From positions 39,810,001 through 39,874,000 of the forward strand of contig JARDYH010000005.1 of the NCBI GenBank assembly GCA_029215795.1: a stretch of DNA of 64,000 nt, in the 5' to 3' direction. Below, in pieces: positions 1 through 10,760 of the stretch. The stretch is from Anniella stebbinsi (taxonomy: Eukaryota; Chordata; Lepidosauria; Squamata; Anniellidae). The notes under the pieces were generated by a model. That model saw nothing but the letters and a program-made list of their open reading frames with translations. It was not told where the DNA came from and ran no database searches. A program made the position numbers and the translations under genes. Position 1 is the stretch's first letter. Every line of letters begins with the position of its first letter.

Positions 1-427
1 TGGATTGCATCACGTCCTGGCAGGGAAAAGCGATCTCTCCCAGCAGCTGGCTCCAAGCCTCAATATAAAACCTAAACCTTGCACCCCAGGCGCGAAAATG
101 TTTTTTAAAATCATACTATGCCTGAATCTCTGCAGAGACAGGGTTGTACTTTCTCAATGCCCACAAAGAGCCAGACTAAAGGGTCCATCCATTTTTGCCC
201 GGCAGAAAGGCGGTGTGGTTGAAGTACTCATCTGACAGGACCTGACTGGAGGGAGAAAGAGAAGGGGAGGGGTGGAGTGGAGCGGAGCGGAGCATAAGAG
301 CTAATGAGTAAAGGAGTGAAAGAGCAGCTATTCCGTTGAAAGGGAACATAAGCTTGACTCGCTTCTGCCTCAGAGGTAAAAAACCGTGGAGGCAAACCAA
401 GGGGGGGAAATTAGGTGAGATGGAGAT
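1..427. repeat. dispersed duplicated block, copy 1
   Basis: This block recurs in the same orientation at 55965-56379. Matching anchors run in order through both copies: the TGGATTGCATCA start, the AATATAAAACC stretch, the CTGAATCTCTGCAGAG stretch, GGTTGAAGTACTCATCTG, ACCTGACTGGAGGGAGAAAG, a GGAGCGGAGC-rich tract, AAAGAGCAGCTATTC, and a G-run near the end. By eye about four in five bases agree. I recognise no transposon termini and no credible coding frame. Copy 1 starts at the window edge, so the true left end may lie outside. It could be a dispersed repeat family of unknown class or a small segmental duplication. Confidence 0.8.
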
Positions 428-620
428 CTAAGTGTCCTCACAAATCACAGCTTCCTGGTAAGAGGGGAACTTTGCTTGAGAGCCAAGCTGGATGTAATGT
501 TAGGCCAGGTCCACGACTGACAGGAGGTGGGTGTTAGTCCAATGGCAAAATCACTCAGAGCCCAGTAGTCTGTCTGAAAAGGGGCTGGAGCACAGATGTT
601 CAAGAAGAACAAGAATATCG
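428..620. other. no recognised feature
   Basis: Ordinary non-coding sequence between the duplicated block and a SINE. I see no gene, tandem repeat or inverted repeat here. Confidence 0.5.
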
Positions 621-816
621 TTAGCTGCCTTGTACCAAGTCAGACATCTAGCCCAATTTTACTAACTCTGACTGGCAGCAGCTTTCCAGGGTTTCAGGTA
701 AGAGATCTCCCCTATCACCTGCTACCTAATCCTTTTAATTAGAGAGACTGGGGATTAAACCTAGGACCTTCTGTATGCAAAGTAGGTGCTCTACCACTGA
801 GCTATGGTCCCATCCC
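621..816 (-). repeat. tRNA-derived SINE, copy 1
   Basis: On the minus strand the element starts with a tRNA-like head: an A-box region reading TAGCTCAGTGGTAGAGCA, then a B-box-like GGTTTAATCCC. This is followed by a body (CCTGAAACCCTGG, GCTGCCAGTCAG) and a tail ending near GTCTGACTTGGTACAAGGCAGC. It is a pol III-type SINE head of alanine-tRNA-like form, as is common in squamates. The B-box is degenerate, so the copy is old and probably inactive. Other copies lie at 26118-27061 and 28273-28460. Confidence 0.8.
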
Positions 817-1426
817 CTATCAACATGGCTTCTGCAAAGTGAAATTCTGCCCCATCAAACTGTTAGGATTCTTTGAGGGTTTCAGTGAGTATGCAGATAG
901 GGATGATCTAGTAGACCATATGCATTAAGATGAATCAAATTTCTCATAAAGTACCCCATGAAAAGGTGCTGAGTAAACATAGTAGCCATGAGATAACAAG
1001 AGGATCATTTTATGGACCATGAATTGGTTAAAGTATTGGAAGCAGAGGCCCAGTTCTTATGATGGCTGGAAATAAGCAGTGGGATCCTCAAGAATCTGTG
1101 CCAGTGTTTAATTTATCATCAATAAAGCTGGGCAACTAAATTGGGCTAAGGGCCAGATGATCCCCACCCAGTCCTCAACAGGCCAAATGACATCAGGGGG
1201 CATGGGATACTTTGCACCTTCCCCATTGGGGAGAATGCCACACAAGCTCTGCCCCTATCCATGAAGGCTTGCAGACCAAATGGGGAATTTTGGCAGGGTG
1301 GAGGTTTCCCTCCCATGATACCAAGGTTCTATTATGTAGCACTTAGATATAGGAACTTCAGTGATCCCTCGCAAAAAGAAGAGAGCTCAAGCCCCAGCTC
1401 ATCTGGGAATAACCTCAGGTAGCCTG
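817..1426. other. no recognised feature
   Basis: Non-coding sequence without clear repeats or open frames. Confidence 0.45.
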
Positions 1427-1434
1427 GGCTGCCC

Positions 1435-1745
1435 TAGGGTGGCCATATGAAAAGGAGGATGTGGCTCCTGTATCTTTAATAGTTGTATAGAAAAGGGAAT
1501 TTCAGCAGATGTCATTTGTATGCATGCAGCACCTGGGGAAATTTCCTTCTCATCACAACAGTTAAAGCTGCAGGAGCCCTGCCTAGCATGAGCAGATACA
1601 AAAGAGGGCAGGGCTCTTGCAGCTTTAACTGTTGTGATGAAGAGGGAATTTCACCAGGTGCTGCATGTATACAAATGACACTTGCTGAGATTCCTTTTTT
1701 CTATACAACTGTTAAAGATACAGGAGCCCCGCCCTCCTTTCCCTC
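1435..1745. mobile_element. hAT-like palindromic MITE (family A), copy 1, 3' end lost
   Basis: The left end reads TAGGGTGGCCATATGAAAAG. The right arm is the reverse complement of the left arm through about 140 bp, including the block TTTAACTGTTGTGATGAAGA and its partner. The terminal TTTTCATATGGTCACCCTA found in the other copies is missing, so the right end is truncated near CCTTTCCCTCCCAG. The centre carries a third, diverged copy of the terminal sequence (GATACAAAAGAGGGCAGGG), which gives the palindrome an orientation. No transposase is encoded. Confidence 0.85.
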
Positions 1746-2270
1746 CCAGGATTAAGTCTGAGCTTCAGTTTCCCAAATGCAAAACAGGATTGACAGTGGC
1801 CTTCCCTACAGAGCAGGAGGCAAGGTTACTGTGCTAAGGACTGCAGTTCAGGCAAATCAGGCTTTTAATAACAAAGTGGTGTGGCACAAAATCAGAACAC
1901 AACACTTGATTGCTTAATGATTTTTTAAAGCATATTTCCCCACTTGCATGTGAACAACTCACATATGGGACCCTCATCACACACACTTTCCGAGATACTA
2001 AACATATAGGCAAGCCATCCAGCCATGTCGTTTGTTAATATATAAGTCTGTATTTCTTGCTCATAAACATCTGGATTTCCCTTCGGCAAAACTAAAGCCA
2101 GATGCAAATTGTATTGATTGCTGAAAACTTTTAGCAACAACACCCTGAAAAACAACTTGACAAAAGCGAATGGAAAGTCACTGATTATTTTCTACATGGC
2201 AGAAAATGGGAAGCTCCAGCAGTAAGTCACAAAGTTGACTCTCTTATACTGTAGAGTGCCCGCTATACCT
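1746..2270. other. no recognised feature
   Basis: Non-coding sequence. A minus-strand frame at 1925-2155 has no recognisable domain and is probably chance. Confidence 0.45.
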
Positions 2271-2274
2271 ATTG

Positions 2275-2400
2275 GAGTTAGGTTTATTTATTTATTTGCT
2301 TCCTTGTTTGTTCATTTATTCATAGCAGGTTTATCCCATTCTTTAACCAAAAAGGCTCCCATGGTAGCTTGAAAAGATTAGAAATAAGACCGTCCCTGCT
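2275..2400 (-). repeat. LINE 3'-tail fragment (L2-like)
   Basis: A TTTA-rich start (TTATTTATTTATTTG) is followed by a segment resembling the reverse complement of a reptile LINE 3' end, containing TTTATCCCATTCTTTA and CAAAAAGGCTC. The layout, with a poly-TTTA tail on the plus strand and the LINE body after it, indicates a minus-strand insertion. It is short and old, so the family assignment is tentative. Confidence 0.45.
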
Positions 2401-3373
2401 TGCAGACTTACTATCTTAAAGTCATGACACAAAAGGAAAGGGGATTGGGAGGGATGAGGAAAAATGCTAATTTTTTAGGTCAAGGTCACAGTGGAGAGGC
2501 TGTTGCTTCTTCTCCCTCTGGCATCCTCAGCACCAACATGTTAGCAGATTCTCCCAAATCAAGGATTTGCAAATGGTAACCTGCAGATCGCATCTGGGTT
2601 GCAAAGCAAAAGTCTCTGACAGATAATGCTGATTGTGAGTAATTTGTGCAAGTGTGGAAGATAAAAGAATTGAGCTCTTGCACTCACTGCTGGAAAGCAG
2701 AGCAGTCGTGTTTCTTCAGTGATGACTTCCTCCGTGTAGCTGCATCCGTGAGGCTGATTTAGTATGTCTGAACAGCTTATAATCACATGAAAGAAAACTT
2801 TGACAGCTAAAGTGAACAGATTGTTGAAACCGCATAGACTGGGCTGAGGAACCTCAGGTGCAGGGACCCAATCTGGCTCTCCCGGGGTTCCCTAGAATGC
2901 CACACCCCCTGCTCCTAGCCCCACCCCTTTCCCCAACCACCAATCACTTCATAGTTTCTTGACTTTTTTGTTGTTCCCCCCCCACACACACACACACTCT
3001 AAATGGTTGAAAGAAATGCCTCTCCAGAGACTTACTGGCACTAAGAGCTTTAAGCAAAAAGATGTTGATATTTTTTGCATCCACCCCTTTTGCGTTGGCC
3101 CTGGCCACCGCTGGAATGTGATGCCCAAGACCGTCTCTGAAATGGAATTTGATTTTCGGGCTGAGAGAGGTTCTCCACCTCTGATGCTGACAGTGGTAGC
3201 AGGGAGCTATGGCATAAACACACTTTCTACGTATGACATCTTAAATAGGCATATGAGCAAATGTCACCATGCTTGTACTAATAGGATAAAAAGCTGAAGA
3301 TGCTTAGAAGAACAGGACACAATACAGTGGGAAATGCTCATTGATACGAGTGCAAACTGGGCAAGAGCAGGAT
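2401..3373. other. non-coding stretch with possible conserved element and CA microsatellite
   Basis: 2450-2800 lacks visible repeats and has a balanced, non-simple composition, with a nuclear-receptor-type half site TCAAGGTCA at about 2479. It is a candidate conserved non-coding element by inference only. A C-run followed by a short CA repeat lies at 2976-2998. No exon is recognised; the 112-aa frame at 2959-3297 starts inside the simple repeat region and has no known domain. Confidence 0.3.
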
Positions 3374-3821
3374 GCCATTGTTGTGATTCCAGGTGTTCCC
3401 ACCGAAATGTGAGATAACAGAAACTCACTGCGCACTCCACAAAGCCTTTATTTAGCAGAGAGTGCCTCTACAAGAGCGATTTAAAGCTCTTTCAAGGCGC
3501 ATTACCAAATTTACCTCTACCAGAGCGGAGCACAAATCAGGGGTCCAGGCACTTTAAATCTCTGATTATTCGCATTTTCGAACACGCGTTAAATAGCGAA
3601 TTTTAATTTACCATGGGAGTAAGAGCACCTTGTGTCTGTGTAAACAATTTTGTGAAGAGATGCATTAACGATTAGATGGTCTTGTTGTAATGCGTATGTG
3701 TGGATAATTAGTGATTTGCTTGGACAACTTGTCCCCTCACTTCTTGCTGGGTTCCTGAGAGACGGGAAGCAGGGAAAGGGGGGCGGACAGGGGGAGGGTG
3801 TTTGCCTGCATGCCTGCCTCT

Positions 3822-3880
3822 GTCCACACACACACACACACACACACTTGCTCCCCTCGCTTGCTTGCTGGGGGGGGGGG
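3822..3880. repeat. CA microsatellite and G-run
   Basis: A CA repeat at about 3822-3847 is followed by a run of ten or more G at about 3870-3880. Both lie just upstream of the inner family B element. Confidence 0.9.
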
Positions 3881-3893
3881 TGCGCACATCTGA

Positions 3894-4248
3894 GGCTACC
3901 TCCACAAGAGAGGTTTAATGCTCTTTGAAGGCTCATTATAAATTTTACCTCCACACCAGCGGAGCGCAAAACGGGCGTAGAGGCGCGTTATCTCCTGGAT
4001 TATGCGCATTATCGAATGTGCGTTAAATAGCGACTTTTATTTTGCTCCGGCCGTTAAAGCGCATTTTCGCCGTGTGAACAAGCGATTATGCGCATTAACT
4101 TCTTGTAAAGCGCTTTTTGGACATCAATTAATGCGCTTCGCCGCCTCTCGCCGCCTCCCGTGCAGAGGGATTAGGAGTAAATGCGCCTCCGCGATAATGC
4201 GCATAATCGCCGAACCGGGCGCAAAAGCGCATCCTTGTGGAGGGGGCC
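3894..4248 (+). mobile_element. Harbinger-like MITE (family B), copy 2, complete
   Basis: A 355-bp element with termini GGCTACCTCCACAAG and CTTGTGGAGGGGGCC, imperfect inverted repeats of each other. It is flanked by the 3-bp duplication TGA (3891-3893 and 4249-4251). The interior is unusual for this AT-rich region, with many GCGCATTA/ATGCGCAT motifs and retained CpGs. It aligns over its full length with the copy at 18776-19130, which is also 355 bp. A 93-aa frame crosses it but the frame is not a known protein. A 3-bp target duplication is typical of PIF/Harbinger elements. Confidence 0.85.
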
Positions 4249-4251
4249 TGA

Positions 4252-4754
4252 ATGTTTTACATCACCAAAACGACAATGGATGATTGAGAAGAAGAGAAGG
4301 GAAAACAATTGATCATACTGGGAAAATAAGGAGGAGGAGGAAGGAACGAAGCAGATTCCCCTGTCTGTTCGGGTGTGCATTTGTGCAGATCTCTACTCTC
4401 TCGCTCGCTGGCTCTTTCTCTTTGGTCTCTCACTCTCTTCCTCTCTCTCCGGCAAATGGTGAGGGGCAGAGAGAGGCAGCCGAAAATACTTTTTAAAAGG
4501 CTGCTGGAGGGGGAAACTTCTGAGGCACATTCCCATTTACTCCTGAGCAGTTCTGGGAGGGGGGACAAACTTCAGCTGGCAGCAAAATTGGAGGGGAGAG
4601 AGGTAGCCAAACAGGTTAACCACATCATTCCTGGCAGGTAACCTAGGAAACCAAAGGTGGGAGATTCTGGTAGGTAGGGAGAATAAAGGGTGTAAAACCT
4701 GTTTGGGCAGTTTCCCGGACAAAGTGCATTGCTTTCAGCAACAGTTGCATGCAT
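4252..4754. other. unique insert DNA with pyrimidine-rich tract
   Basis: Sequence inside the outer family B element, not matching that family. It includes CT-rich sequence at about 4390-4450 (CTCTCTCGCTCGCTGGCTC). No gene or transposon end is recognised. It may be the remainder of an unidentified element that carried the inner MITE. Confidence 0.4.
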
Positions 4755-5439
4755 GTCAACAATTTTAAAGTGAGTTTCTTACAGCCAGTAATGCGCTTCA
4801 ACGTCTCTCATATATAGGTATTAGGCATAAAAGCAATTGTCAGGAGATGCGCATAGTCAGGCAACCAGGCGTCAAACCGAAATCTTGTAGAGGGGACCGG
4901 GAAAAAAAACCCCTCTTCACACCTGTAACATCTATGAAAACTAGGAGCTGTCCTCTAAGCTTAATTAGCCAACCAAAGCAAGGCAGTTGCCTATCAACTA
5001 AGTGGATGATTTCCCGCCATGCCCGACAGGCTTCCTGGGCTCCTCCTTTGGGTGGGTCTTCTTGACACAACTTCTGATGTGCAGCCAGTGTAGCGGGCCG
5101 CCTCCATCTCCTCTCAACTCTGCCTGCTTAACCCTGTGATGGGCTCTGGGACCTCTCAATTCCAGTGCTCTCTCCCCCTCCGACAGAGTTCCCAAGGGAA
5201 GGGGGAGGGGCAAGATGGTCTCTGAACCTGGGTTTCTTGTTCAGTAAACCCTTGGGAAGCTTCCTCCCTTACTCCAGGAGAATTTTAGGAGATTTCCTCC
5301 TCCGCTCTCTGTCTTGACTGAGCTTCTTCTAGCTTTGCGTCTGAGTCTGACTCAGAATCTTAAACCAAACCAGGGAGCCTGGGCCTCCCCATGACAGCCA
5401 TTTCAATAAAATTTGCCTGTCCTTTGAGATAATTAGCAG

Positions 5440-5760
5440 AGGCGTGATTTACAGTGTTATGAGACAAGGCCTTCTCAGTAGTAGTCCCTATGCTTTGGAA
5501 GTTCCTCCCCCAGGATATTCAGGTGACCACCATTTCAGAATCATTCCAACATTCAGTGGAAAGCATTTTGTTTCACGGGGGTTTCAGTTTGGGGGGAAAT
5601 CGCTGACTTGATATTTGTCTGCTGAGATTTTGGTTTTCTTGCTGCTCCATTTTTGCTTACTTGTAATATATATATATTGGTTGATTCTGCTTTTAATTCT
5701 TGATAGATTGTTTTAGTGTGATGTTTTCATTTCATTCTGTGTGTTTCCTTGCAGGCCTTT
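5440..5760 (+). pseudogene. L2-like LINE ORF2 C-terminal remnant plus 3' UTR
   Basis: Reading from about 5463 gives a peptide beginning DKAFSVVVPMLWKFLPQDIQ. This matches the well-known C-terminal motif of vertebrate L2/CR1-type LINE ORF2 proteins (A-F-S-V-x-x-P-x-L-W-x-x-L-P). The downstream 150 bp is T-rich with TTTTAATTCTTGATAG, as in the 3' UTR. Only the last part of the ORF survives, so it is a 5'-truncated dead copy. Two related remnants lie at 9990-10290 and 61030-61150. Confidence 0.7.
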
Positions 5761-7440
5761 GGTGAAAAAGCAGCAAAATATATTAATCAATTAATATTAT
5801 GAGTTTTGCCTGGATTGATCTTTTCCTCTACTGTCAGTCACATAGATCCATGAATTTGTGATATTTGGTACTTATTTAGACTCCCAAAATTATTTTTGCC
5901 TGACAACCAAACATTTATTTTTAATTTCAGTGTTCTAAAAAGCAAAAATGATGCAGAATATGTGGGGAAATGTATGAAACACCCCCCAAAAGTATTTTAA
6001 ATGTTTTACAAAAACAAAAACAAAAACACACACCACAGTGCTCTACAGTATTATAACAGCAGGAGGGAGTAATTTAAAAATTTGTTCCTTTAAAAAGAAC
6101 ACCACTCAACTTTGCTTAGAGGAAATAATGTTTTTTTCACCAGCTGGAAGTCAAAGAGATAAGCTGTGTCTTCATTGCTAATTAAATGAAAGTTATAATC
6201 CAGTATTTCTGCATGTTTTCTCTACTTTCAGCAGATGGGACTACAACAGCCTCACTTTAGCCAATGATCCCCTGCAACGTGCCTTCTAATATTAAGGAAA
6301 CATCTGTATGCAGAGACCAAAAAGAGATCCTTTAACATTCCTTTCCACATTCCAAAGCCAAGCCAGTCCACTATAAATGGTAATTTTGATGTTAGGTTGT
6401 AATACTTCAATGTAAGTATTTACATTTGGGGTTCTCTCCTTTCATTTTCAAAGATCCTGAAGCACAGATGCATGTATATAGAGCACATCAGCACAGCCGT
6501 ATAATATTTTGGAACACGTTTTATATTGTAATGTTTTGACCTCTTTCCAAGGCTGCCTGGGGATTACTTTATTACTAAGGACATATTCCTTGAGAAATTC
6601 ATTGCAAGCACTGAAATTCAAGCATTTTTGGTTAGGCGTGATTGGACATGAAGGTCACTTGATATGGCCATCTTGATTGGATGAATGCAAGTCTTAGGAT
6701 CAAGTTTTCAGTGTCAATATACTGAGCCCAAAAAGTGTCTTTTTACAGCTCTCTCCCAGGATCAAAGTAAAAAATTAGCTGCTTAAGCAAATGTTCTTGC
6801 CAGTAATATTCATTAGCTAGCATATTTGTTGTGAAAAGCAAATGTGGAACCAGAATGAACACATCTGACGTGAATTAACTAAAAATGTGAGTCACACTTT
6901 ATAGGAACAGCCCAGTCCTATACATGTTTACATGGAAATACGTCCTGCTTTGTCCAGTAGGCCTTACTCACAGGCAAGTGTGTATGGAATTGTCCCCTAC
7001 GTTTCCAACAACAAATACTTAATAAGGGGGTAATGGGCAGGATCCAAGGCTGCCTTTGCGCTAGTGGGAATGACTGGCTCAGTGATAAACTAGCACATCC
7101 TAGAGTAACTGGAACTAGATGAAATTAGGATTTCAGGAATGGAGTAAGTCAGTGGGGTAAGTCAGTTACTCCATTGCAGAAGGGGGCTCCCTTGACCTGT
7201 CCCATTCCAGGAAATGCTAGTTGTAGTTAGTTTCCAGGGTTGCTCTAGGAAGTGCTAGCTTACCATTGCACTAGCAGCCATTTCTGCTAGCGTAACCTAA
7301 CGAGCACTGGCAGACTGCCAACTCTGGGAACTGCCCAGTGGATGAATGGATGGATGAGCAAATGCATATTTGATCAATTTGATTTATAAAGATGTTTTAG
7401 AGCTGTTCAAGCCTGACTACTTCTGGTCGGTACTCTTGCT
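5761..7440. other. non-coding, AT-rich; one family P palindrome
   Basis: No exon recognised. An old copy of the short palindromic family P lies at about 6908-6997 (AGTCCTATACATGTTTACAT to GTGTGTATGGAATTG). There is a short AT run at 5667-5678 and an A-rich CAAAAA tract near 6010. Much of 6100-6900 looks like single-copy sequence. Confidence 0.4.
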
Positions 7441-7449
7441 ACTGTCTCA

Positions 7450-8070
7450 GGTCGCGTCTTCACGAACATCTCTTTGACGTCACGGCAGCGGCGGCAGGCA
7501 GAGCGACGCGCATTTGTGCTCCCTATGCCCCTCTTTACTGGTAGTAGCGTCGCGGCAGGTTTTCTTGCAGCCACTGCTGCACCCGGTACCCGTGACTCCT
7601 CGAAGGTAAGTGTTTTTGGTTTTATTAAGTGGGGGGAGGGCAGCGAAGGTAAGAATGATTTTTTTTAAAAAAAAAATTAAAATGGGGGGAGGGCAGTGGA
7701 GGCGCAGAGGTAAGGAGTTTTTTTAAACTTAAACGGGGGGGGGGGAGGACTGCCAAGGCACGGTGCGGAGGTGGTGCAGTAAGCTTATGGCTTGCTGGAC
7801 CACCCCCTTCCCTGCCCAGCCCATGGTGACCAATCAGTGGTCGCCAGGACTGGGCAAGCCTCCCCAGAAGTGGCAGAGAAAAAGTGACAGACGGCAAAAG
7901 CCATCCTCGCTTCGCCGCAAACTAAAAAAGTCACACTAAATGGCCAACTTTTTTAGTTCACAGCAAAGCCCCTTTGCCCCTAGATGGCTTCGGAATGGCT
8001 GCTGTGTCATGTAACGCAAGTGCCGCCATTCCGAAGCCACAGCGGCGGATACTGTCCATCTAGAGTCTCC
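7450..8070 (-). mobile_element. long GC-rich foldback MITE (family C), copy 1
   Basis: This is the reverse orientation of the element at 22256-22867. Shared landmarks are an end like TCTAGATGGACAG, a hairpin built on GGCTTCGGAATGGC with its partner at 7985-8039, a second hairpin built on CTAAAAAAGT (about 7922-7958), then a G-rich region with three similar G-run/T-run units. It is about 620 bp. The ends are more diverged than those of copy 2 and the target duplication is no longer clear. No transposase is encoded. Confidence 0.75.
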
Positions 8071-8392
8071 AGATGCTCAGTCCTGCACTCAGTCTTTATC
8101 AAGTTTTATATCTGGGGTTGGGTATGGGATTCTACTAGTGTATTACTAGAGATTCTACCCACACTGCTACCTAGTAGACTCCCTGGCTGATCTCATGTAG
8201 GTGGTCTCTGATGTAGGGACTCCCAATGTTTTGAATTGTGTGGGACCCTTCAACATCTGTGCTGCAATAATGCCTGCTTTCTTTCTCACTTCCGTAGTGG
8301 CAGCAATGGGGAGATCTCTGGCAAAAATCTCCATTCCTCCCTCCTTTCCTGACCCCTTCAAGGCCACAGAAAGCCTAGGAAATGTTAGTATG
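8071..8392. other. no recognised feature
   Basis: Non-coding sequence with no clear repeat family. Confidence 0.4.
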
Positions 8393-8521
8393 GACATCAG
8401 GCTCCCTGGATGTTACATATCCCAGGGCTACTTGCACCTGGGATGCTGCTCAGCCTGCTCCCAACAGCATTCCAGGTGCAAAGAGCCCTGGGAAATGTGG
8501 TTTCGAGGGTGCCTGATGTCC
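8393..8521. repeat. imperfect inverted repeat (hairpin)
   Basis: The left arm starts GGACATCAGGCTCCCTGG and the right arm ends GGGTGCCTGATGTCC. Inside, CCCAGGGCTACTTGCACCTGG pairs with CCAGGTGCAAAGAGCCCTGGG. The arms are about 58 bp with a short centre. It could be a small foldback MITE; no other copy was noticed in the window. Confidence 0.65.
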
Positions 8522-9989
8522 AATATAAAAAGAACTCAGGTGACCTGGAAACTGCATTTCTCAGGGTCCATGGGGTCTGGGACACTATCATGCACAGATT
8601 CAGTAGTTTCCCAGGCACAAAAACAGAACTATCCTGGGGTGAGCTTATCTATAATAAATACATCTTAGATATAACTGGTGTTTTGCAAAGCTAAGATTAA
8701 ATGTCATCTACTGGAATACAGCAATTGTTCAAGCAATAATTTGCTAGAGGAAAAACCAAGGCAGTATTTTCTTTTGCTATCACTGATAGCCTCTTTTTCA
8801 TTTTCTAATTTTCAAACCCATGATTGTTGAGGACAAGAGTGCAATACTATTTTAGGTATAATATTGTTTTATTCTAGGTTTTCTATTGCAGTGACTTACA
8901 TGTTTTCTCCTGCAAAATAAACAACCCAGCCTATTGTAGGGGGAAGAAAAGGGACCACCCAAGTGACTGAACAGAGAAAAGTGGGGAGGGATAAAAGAAA
9001 TGCCACGAAAATCATTTTCTTTTTGGTGGTTTCCAACGAGTATTGTCTCATTTTAAATATGTTTTTAATGGGGGAGGTCATGGAGCAGACACACCATTTT
9101 CTAATTACAGCTGAGCAGATAGCATGAAACCAAACTTCATGAAGCTTTTCCAATGGGGAAGGTGCAGTTACAAATAATACACTGCACAAATCATTAGCTC
9201 AACCCACAAAATAAAATATAGATCTACACTTGAGAGGTACCAAATTTGGAAGAAACTATTACATGTCTTCAGCTACCATTGCCTTATTGCTGCATCAGGA
9301 GGGGGCAATTACCAAATCCATTTGGTAATCATCCATTGGCTAATAACTTATAATGTTATTAACAACAGCAGTTATTTAACAGAGTGACACAGTGAATTAG
9401 ATTTATGGTGGGGATTTGCCAGTGTTTTTAAACTCTTTTTGGTCAGAGGACTCAAATTCCTGCATTTTCAAAGGGGGACTTGGGTGTGAGGGTGGCTGTG
9501 CAATGGGATTGTGGCGAACTCCAGTTGAGTGGTGAAAGCTCCAGTTCAGTCCAAGGCCTGTTAAGTGTACTGAGACCTGGGTAGCTTAACCCCCCCACCC
9601 TCAGTTCAGGTCATTAAACATATTGGATGTTGTTTAATTAATGACCTGTTCAAAATGCATTCAAGTCAACCAGCTTTTGTGAAGTAGGAAAAAAGTCTGC
9701 TGTCACTTGTGACTAGAAAGGCTGATCTTCACAAACATTACCAGGTTCTCTCTGGTAAATGCAGTACAAATACAGCTGCATTCAGTGGAAGCTGTATGAC
9801 ATAATAAGGCATGGAATTCTTTTTAATACTTTGTAGAGACAAACAAGCTTTTAAAAGAAAAAAAAAGGATGGTTATGAGTAGAAATGTGCAACCATTTCT
9901 CTTCGTGCATTCTCAGGGGCTGAATGGTTCGTGGCTTTGCCTTCCAGAGGTTGTGTGGTGAAAGCAAGCAAGCAGTCACATATACAGCA
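8522..9989. other. non-coding; 8870-9190 candidate conserved non-coding element
   Basis: No transposon signature or exon recognised. 8870-9190 is AT-rich, non-simple sequence with TTCTAATTACAGC and TTTAAATATGTTTTTAATG, of the kind often seen in conserved enhancers. That is inference; no alignment was possible. Confidence 0.3.
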
Positions 9990-10290
9990 CCACCAGCATA
10001 GGTGCTATCAGAGTACCACCCCTTATGGAAAGTCCTCCCCCTTGGTATTTAGGTGGTGCTGTGGCATGCTTTAGGTGGCCATTAAAGAACCATCTCTTTA
10101 CTCAGGCCTTGACTGAGTGGTTGTGCTGCCTAGTTAGTTTGCTAATTATGGTGTTCTGAACGTTTGGATTTAATGTTTTTGCAAATGTTTTATTTAAATG
10201 TTTAGGTATTTATTATGATGTCTTTTTAATCCCTGTAAATCATTTTTGTAAATCGCTTTAATAACAATTCACAATTACTAAGAAGCCTTA
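9990..10290 (+). repeat. L2-like LINE 3' end
   Basis: The block TACCACCCCTTATGGAAAGT and the following CTCCCCCTTGGTATTTAGG match the region after the L-W-x-x-L-P motif of the L2-like LINE (compare 5490-5520). Next come CTCTTTACTCAGGCCTTGAC and a T-rich 3' UTR ending TGTAAATCGCTTTAATA. It is a 5'-truncated, frame-broken copy. Confidence 0.6.
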
Positions 10291-10640
10291 GAAATTTCAA
10301 AATGTGTTTGGGGTGTGATCTCAGGTTAAAAAGACAGGGGGGGAAACTTAATGTTTAAAAAGAGATGTGCCTGGCTTCTAGATGGCATAGGAGTCCTGTC
10401 ATTAGGCCTGGAAGGAAGGCATGTAATTCTAAGAATGTGCAGTGGAGAGGGGAAGTCCATGTGTGTGTGTATGTGTCTGTACAGGCACAAACACTTTCTT
10501 GACTGTATAATATTACTTCATATATGCTTTGTTCAAGATTGAGCATGGTTACGAATTTGAAGGGCATGTGTTAAAGGAGCACTTAGCCACAGTGCACGTT
10601 TATTTACTTCTGAATAAACATGCATAGTATTGCACTGTAA
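10291..10640. other. non-coding; short GT repeat and half family P palindrome
   Basis: A GTGTGTGTGTATGTG tract lies at about 10459-10473. A TTACTTCTGAATAAACATG block ending in ATTGCACTGT (10596-10640) is one arm of palindromic family P. Confidence 0.45.
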
Positions 10641-10760
10641 TATTTATTTACTTGTTTGTTTCAACATTTGTACGCGACTTTTCAGGGCAAGCCCTCCTAA
10701 GATGGCTCACAATGTAGTAAAACCACAAATTTCATCCCAACACAATCACAGTTACCATAA
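10641..10760 (-). repeat. LINE 3'-tail fragment (L2-like)
   Basis: TATTTATTTACTTGTTTG is followed by CGACTTTTCAGGGCAAGCCC and GATGGCTCACAA. This resembles the reverse complement of a reptile LINE 3' tail (compare 28690-28860 and 57825-58080). Confidence 0.45.

Larger units (their letters stand above)
3460..4898 (+). mobile_element. GCGC-rich Harbinger-like MITE (family B), copy 1, split
   Basis: The left part starts GAGTGCCTCTACAAGAGCG and follows the family to about 3700. The right part resumes near 4755 with the family motifs TAATGCGCTTCA and AGATGCGCATAGTCAGGC, and ends CTTGTAGAGGGGACC. The 1 kb between 3700 and 4755 is foreign to the family and contains another full copy (3894-4248). The element is strongly diverged, and no target duplication is recognisable. 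Confidence 0.7.
3379..5396 (-). mobile_element. solo LTR (family H), copy 1, interrupted by insertion
   Basis: The plus-strand boundaries are TGTTGTGATTCC at the left and CATGACA at the right, giving TG...CA ends. They are flanked by a perfect 5-bp duplication GCCAT (3374-3378 and 5397-5401). The LTR itself is in two pieces, 3379-3459 and about 4899-5396, roughly 580 bp in all. The second copy at 35211-36173 aligns to both pieces (shared blocks CCACAAAGC.TTTATT, CTAAGCTTAATTAG, AACTCTGCC.GCTT). On the minus strand the AATAAA-type signal near 3450 marks it as reverse-oriented. No internal retroelement region is present, which fits LTR-LTR recombination. The superfamily (gypsy or ERV) is not resolved. 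Confidence 0.75.

Noticed and set aside
621..816. Possible tRNA-Ala gene on the minus strand
   Set aside because: The A and B boxes belong to a SINE head; the anticodon arm and acceptor stem are not intact, and the SINE body follows directly.
1483..1755. 90-codon plus-strand open frame
   Set aside because: It lies wholly in the hAT-like palindromic element and its sequence follows the inverted arms; no known domain.
3589..3969. 126-codon minus-strand frame rich in Cys-Val repeats
   Set aside because: The Cys/Val run is the translation of a CA microsatellite, and the frame spans two MITE parts.
4002..4283. 93-codon frame, with an 87-codon relative at 18884-19147
   Set aside because: The similarity between the two peptides is explained by both lying in family B MITE copies. 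The frame is lost in the older copies, so there is no sign of selection on protein.
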